This document shows positions 63,051-64,000 of a stretch of DNA of 64,000 bases, in pieces. The stretch is from Sphingomonas ginsengisoli An et al. 2013 (GTDB lineage Bacteria > Pseudomonadota > Alphaproteobacteria > Sphingomonadales > Sphingomonadaceae). The stretch covers positions 2,232,001 through 2,296,000 of the forward strand of contig NZ_CP045434.1 in assembly GCF_009363895.1 (NCBI RefSeq), in the 5' to 3' direction. The translations under genes and the position numbers were made by a program. The notes below the pieces were generated by a model that had not been told where the DNA came from, did no database searches, and saw only the letters and a program-made list of their open reading frames with translations. Position 1 is the stretch's first letter. The number at the start of each line of letters is the position of its first letter.

Positions 63051-64000
63051 GATAGGGCAGGACGGCCGGGCTGTCCTCGATCGAACGGAAGAAGAGCGGG
63101 CCGGGAAGCGGGCCGCGCGCCTGCTCATAGGCGTAGCCGAGGTTGAGCAATTCGGCCTCGCTCCACTTGGCGCCGATAAAGCTCAGACCCACCGGCAACC
63201 CGCGCACGCTGCCCATCGGCACCGTCAGGTGCGGATAGCCGGCGACCGCCGCTAGGCTGCCCGCGCCGCCGCCGCTGATCTGGTCGCCGTTGACCGCGTC
63301 GATCTTCCACGCCGGGGGCATGGTCGGTCCGACCAGCGCAGCGAGGCCGTATTGCTTCAGGAGTCGATCGATCCCGTTCGGCCCGGCGGCGGTGAAGCTC
63401 AGCTGCCGCGCCTTGCGGTAGGCGGGATCGCTCAGGCCCTTGGTCTTCTCGGCGGCGATGAAGGTTTCCTGCCCGAACAGCGCGAGCTCGGTCGCGGCAT
63501 GGGCCTGGTTGAAGGCGATGGTGTCGGCCAGCGTCCGCACCGGGAGGTTCGCCGGGCTGCCCTTGAGGTAGGCGTTGAGCCCCGCCTTGAGCTCGGTGTT
63601 GAGCACCAGCCCCTCGTTGCGGCCGATCTGGCTGTCGTCGAATTTCTTGATCTCGACCAGGGTCGCGCCCTGCGCCTTGAGGACGGCGAGCGCGCGCTCG
63701 AAAACCTCGTCGGTGCCGAAGCCCGAGGCGAAGCGCATCACGCCGATCTTCTTGCCCCGGAGCGCGGTGGGGCTGAGCCCGGCGGCATAGTCGCGCTTGT
63801 GGCGGTCGGCTTCGACGGTCGCGTGGTCGGCGAGATCGCTGCCGGCGATCACGCTCAGCACCAGGGCGGCTTCGCGCACGCTCGCAGTCATCGGCCCGGC
63901 GGTGTCCTGGCTGGCGCTGATCGGGACGATATGGGTGCGGCTGACCAGTCCGACGGTGGGTTTCAGACCGACGATCCCGTTCAGCGAGGCCGGGCAGGTA
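63040..64000 (-). CDS. Amidase signature enzyme, 5' end outside window
   Basis: The C-terminal 319 codons of an amidase signature family protein; the frame runs off the right edge. The edge sequence [20 protein letters not shown] and [20 protein letters not shown] follow the catalytic Ser region, whose first part and the Lys lie outside. The C-terminus includes [21 protein letters not shown], a family hallmark. Amidases hydrolyse diverse amides, so no substrate is assigned. An internal Met at 63891 is not the true start. Confidence 0.9.
   Translation of the reverse strand, partial: TCPASLNGIVGLKPTVGLVSRTHIVPISASQDTAGPMTASVREAALVLSVIAGSDLADHATVEADRHKRDYAAGLSPTALRGKKIGVMRFASGFGTDEVFERALAVLKAQGATLVEIKKFDDSQIGRNEGLVLNTELKAGLNAYLKGSPANLPVRTLADTIAFNQAHAATELALFGQETFIAAEKTKGLSDPAYRKARQLSFTAAGPNGIDRLLKQYGLAALVGPTMPPAWKIDAVNGDQISGGGAGSLAAVAGYPHLTVPMGSVRGLPVGLSFIGAKWSEAELLNLGYAYEQARGPLPGPLFFRSIEDSPAVLPYLKR

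Overview
The window is a dense, high-GC chromosomal segment that reads as an alphaproteobacterium, most likely of the Sphingomonadales. The reasons are a COQ9-family protein, a CBP3-type cytochrome bc1 chaperone, a DivK-like regulator next to DUF3572 and rpmG, a RibBX-type riboflavin enzyme, and a TonB-dependent receptor next to a spinster-like MFS carrier. No rRNA, tRNA, CRISPR array, insertion sequence or prophage was recognised. No gap between called genes exceeds 300 bases; the largest are about 254 bases (35091-35344) and 208 bases (40280-40487).

Layout. 1-6 kb: a glutamyl-tRNA synthetase, TonB, and a riboflavin block (ribD, ribE, an HTH-ribB-ribX fusion, ribH). 6-12 kb: a SOUL protein, an ene-reductase, an EamA exporter, COQ9, feoAB and ssb. 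12-16 kb: DUF177, the bc1 chaperone, BamE, and tryptophan 2,3-dioxygenase with a kynureninase-like enzyme. 16-22 kb: a TetR regulator divergent from a TonB-dependent receptor and MFS carrier, then a Gly/His-rich secreted protein and a fasciclin lipoprotein. 22-35 kb: a hybrid histidine kinase, then dnaN, recF and gyrB, a replication set separated by an LprI-like protein, a 572-residue exported protein and a DEAD-box helicase. 35-41 kb: an EF-hand protein, an EEP-fold enzyme, rpoN-lptB-lptA-lptC-rnd (LPS export, same strand), and a Gly-rich double cold-shock protein. 41-51 kb: housekeeping and accessory enzymes, divK, rpmG, an ATP-dependent DNA ligase, an exported amidohydrolase and an isoaspartyl peptidase. 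51-53 kb: a membrane-anchored SPFH protein coupled to an Arc-like regulator, a hydrolase and a small membrane protein. 53-59 kb: an S1/P1 nuclease, then a four-gene minus-strand operon. 59-64 kb: ispG, a retropepsin-like protease, an EamA exporter, DUF1345, an SMR transporter, and an amidase cut by the window edge.

The best candidate for an undescribed system is the minus-strand operon at 54304-59266. It encodes a TIR-transmembrane-TPR protein with the NADase-type glutamate in place, two small proteins that share a C-terminal DPIMNNQNGG motif (one with a C-terminal membrane anchor), and a protein with a SLOG-like nucleotide-binding domain followed by two pairs of membrane helices. A TIR enzyme paired with a SLOG-membrane protein resembles the logic of Thoeris and related nucleotide-signal defence systems. 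This is inference from motifs.

A second strong signal is at 4190-5506. A perfect 9-2-9 palindrome lies just upstream of a riboflavin gene whose product carries an N-terminal helix-turn-helix domain, suggesting an enzyme that represses its own gene. Other points are apparently leaderless gyrB and ispG starts, a structured leader before the DEAD-box helicase, a clean TetR operator, and five convergent gene pairs whose stop codons overlap by exactly four bases.
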